Source of the DNA: ZC4RG30 sp039800965
Lineage (GTDB): Bacteria; Pseudomonadota; Gammaproteobacteria; Steroidobacterales; Steroidobacteraceae
Assembly (NCBI GenBank): GCA_039800965.1
Contig: JBDLPS010000002.1
Location: 1 to 6,314 of the forward strand
DNA length: 6,314 nt
Reading direction: 5' to 3'
Positions 5,835 to 6,314 of the stretch are shown in pieces. A program made the translations under genes and the position numbers. The notes under the pieces are model-generated. The model was not told the DNA's origin. It was given only the letters and a program-made list of their open reading frames with translations, and did no database searches. Within the stretch, counting starts at the first letter, position 1. Every line of letters begins with the position of its first letter.

Positions 5835-6314
5835 TCAAGGCCCCTCAAATTCAACTACATATGCACCAAGCCTCGACTCGCAGGGCGGATCATTCCAAAA
5901 ACCCGGATGAACGGTGGAATTCAAATTCCACGCCATCAAACAATCCTCATTAGTTCCGCTAGGCTCGCCCTGCGCCCAGCGCTGGTAAATCCAAGGCTCG
6001 CCATTTGGCGCATCAAAGTGAGAATTTACACCTCGCCCAAATATCAGTAACCCACATCATCATGTCGCTCCACGAGAGCCACTGCGCAGTTGAATCCGCG
6101 GGGAATCCGCTTGCCGCCAAGCCAGGCGAACTCGGACTCGTAAACCACGTTGGGTTAGTTATATTGCCGAAAACTGTTGGCGATGTAGGGTTAGCTAGAT
6201 TGCCGATTGTGGTCTCCCACCCTGGGTTGTAAGTATTACTTATTTCACAGAAGGTCGCCGAGGATCCGAAGCGAGATTGACCGTCGATCGTCGCATCAAA
6301 AATGAAAGCTCCGG
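5835..6314 (-). pseudogene. C-type-lectin-like protein, C-terminal part, apparently frameshifted
   Basis: On the minus strand, the frame ending at the TGA 5835-5837 encodes FDAPNGEP, YQRWAQGEPSGTNEDC, FWNDPPCES and YVVEFEGP. This is the pattern of the second half of a C-type-lectin-like domain: W-x-x-GEPx, then G-x-x-EDC, then WND-x-x-C, then a final YVVEF strand. The preceding strand, WVTDIWARCKFS (TD then KF, as in these domains), lies in another frame that is open from the window edge (6312) and stops at 6013-6015. Removing one C near 6018 on the coding strand would join them as KFSFDAPNGEP. The upstream part holds three 12-residue repeats and does not look like a normal lectin first half. 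Codon use is far less GC-biased than in the core genes. Such domains in bacteria are mostly secreted or surface binding modules. Ligand and full length cannot be told. It could be a decayed gene, or an intact gene with a sequencing error. Confidence 0.5.
6133..6240 (-). repeat. Three 36-bp tandem units encoding 12-residue repeats
   Basis: Units at 6205-6240, 6169-6204 and 6133-6168 encode SNTYNPGWETTI, GNLANPTSPTVF and GNITNPTWFTSP in the minus-strand frame of the lectin-like reading. Small residue-Asn-x-x-Asn-Pro recurs at the same place in each. At DNA level GGGTTAGTTATATTGCC (6152-6168) and GGGTTAGCTAGATTGCC (6188-6204) match at 15 of 17 bases. The third unit shares only GGGTT at 6224. The exact 36-bp period supports this reading frame. 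Confidence 0.6.

Noticed and set aside
6005..6232. 75-codon plus-strand open frame in the right-end region
   Set aside because: It is antisense to the lectin-like frames and the 36-bp repeats. Its own translation has no recognised motif and the minus strand explains the sequence better.
5596..6314. CRISPR array or attachment-site repeat after the tRNA
   Set aside because: There are no regularly spaced identical repeats with unique spacers. The 36-bp period is coding and diverged. No second copy of the tRNA 3' end was seen.

Overview
This window looks like a chromosomal core segment of a high-GC gammaproteobacterium. The order could not be fixed from sequence alone. The evidence is the gene content and order: a poly(A) polymerase I next to folK next to panB-panC, a B12-dependent QueG, and strongly GC-rich third codon positions. 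Positions 1 to about 5600 are compact core genome. Positions 5600-6314 differ in composition (about 51% G+C by hand count over 5641-6314, against roughly two thirds elsewhere) and look like acquired or decaying DNA.

Layout: queG (epoxyqueuosine reductase) enters from the left edge on the plus strand, lacking its first residues, and ends at 1031. It meets a minus-strand run read from right to left: pcnB (5425-3926), folK (3929-3429), a deoxynucleoside kinase (3424-2768), panB (2701-1874) and panC (1869-1018). pcnB and folK overlap by 4 bp. folK/kinase and panB/panC are separated by 4 bp each. Only the kinase-panB junction has a real gap (66 bp), and it holds a small GC hairpin. panC and queG overlap tail to tail by 14 bp. 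Right of pcnB, a well-formed plus-strand promoter drives a tRNA-Glu(CUC) gene at 5520-5595.

How the genes work together: panB and panC are the ketopantoate and pantothenate steps of coenzyme A synthesis. folK makes the pterin pyrophosphate for folate, and PanB uses 5,10-methylene-tetrahydrofolate as its one-carbon donor, so the two pathways are linked. The kinase salvages deoxynucleosides. pcnB adds 3' poly(A) tails that promote RNA decay. QueG completes queuosine in tRNA. No panD lies in the window.

The right end (5596-6314) has no intact gene. Its clearest content is a minus-strand C-type-lectin-like C-terminal region that seems split by a one-base frameshift and is preceded by three 12-residue repeats. 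Together with the composition break right after a tRNA 3' end, this suggests an island boundary or decayed accessory gene. I found no clear new multi-gene system. The points most worth checking are the lectin-like remnant, the non-AUG start and acidic insert of pcnB, and the symmetric promoter between pcnB and the tRNA.
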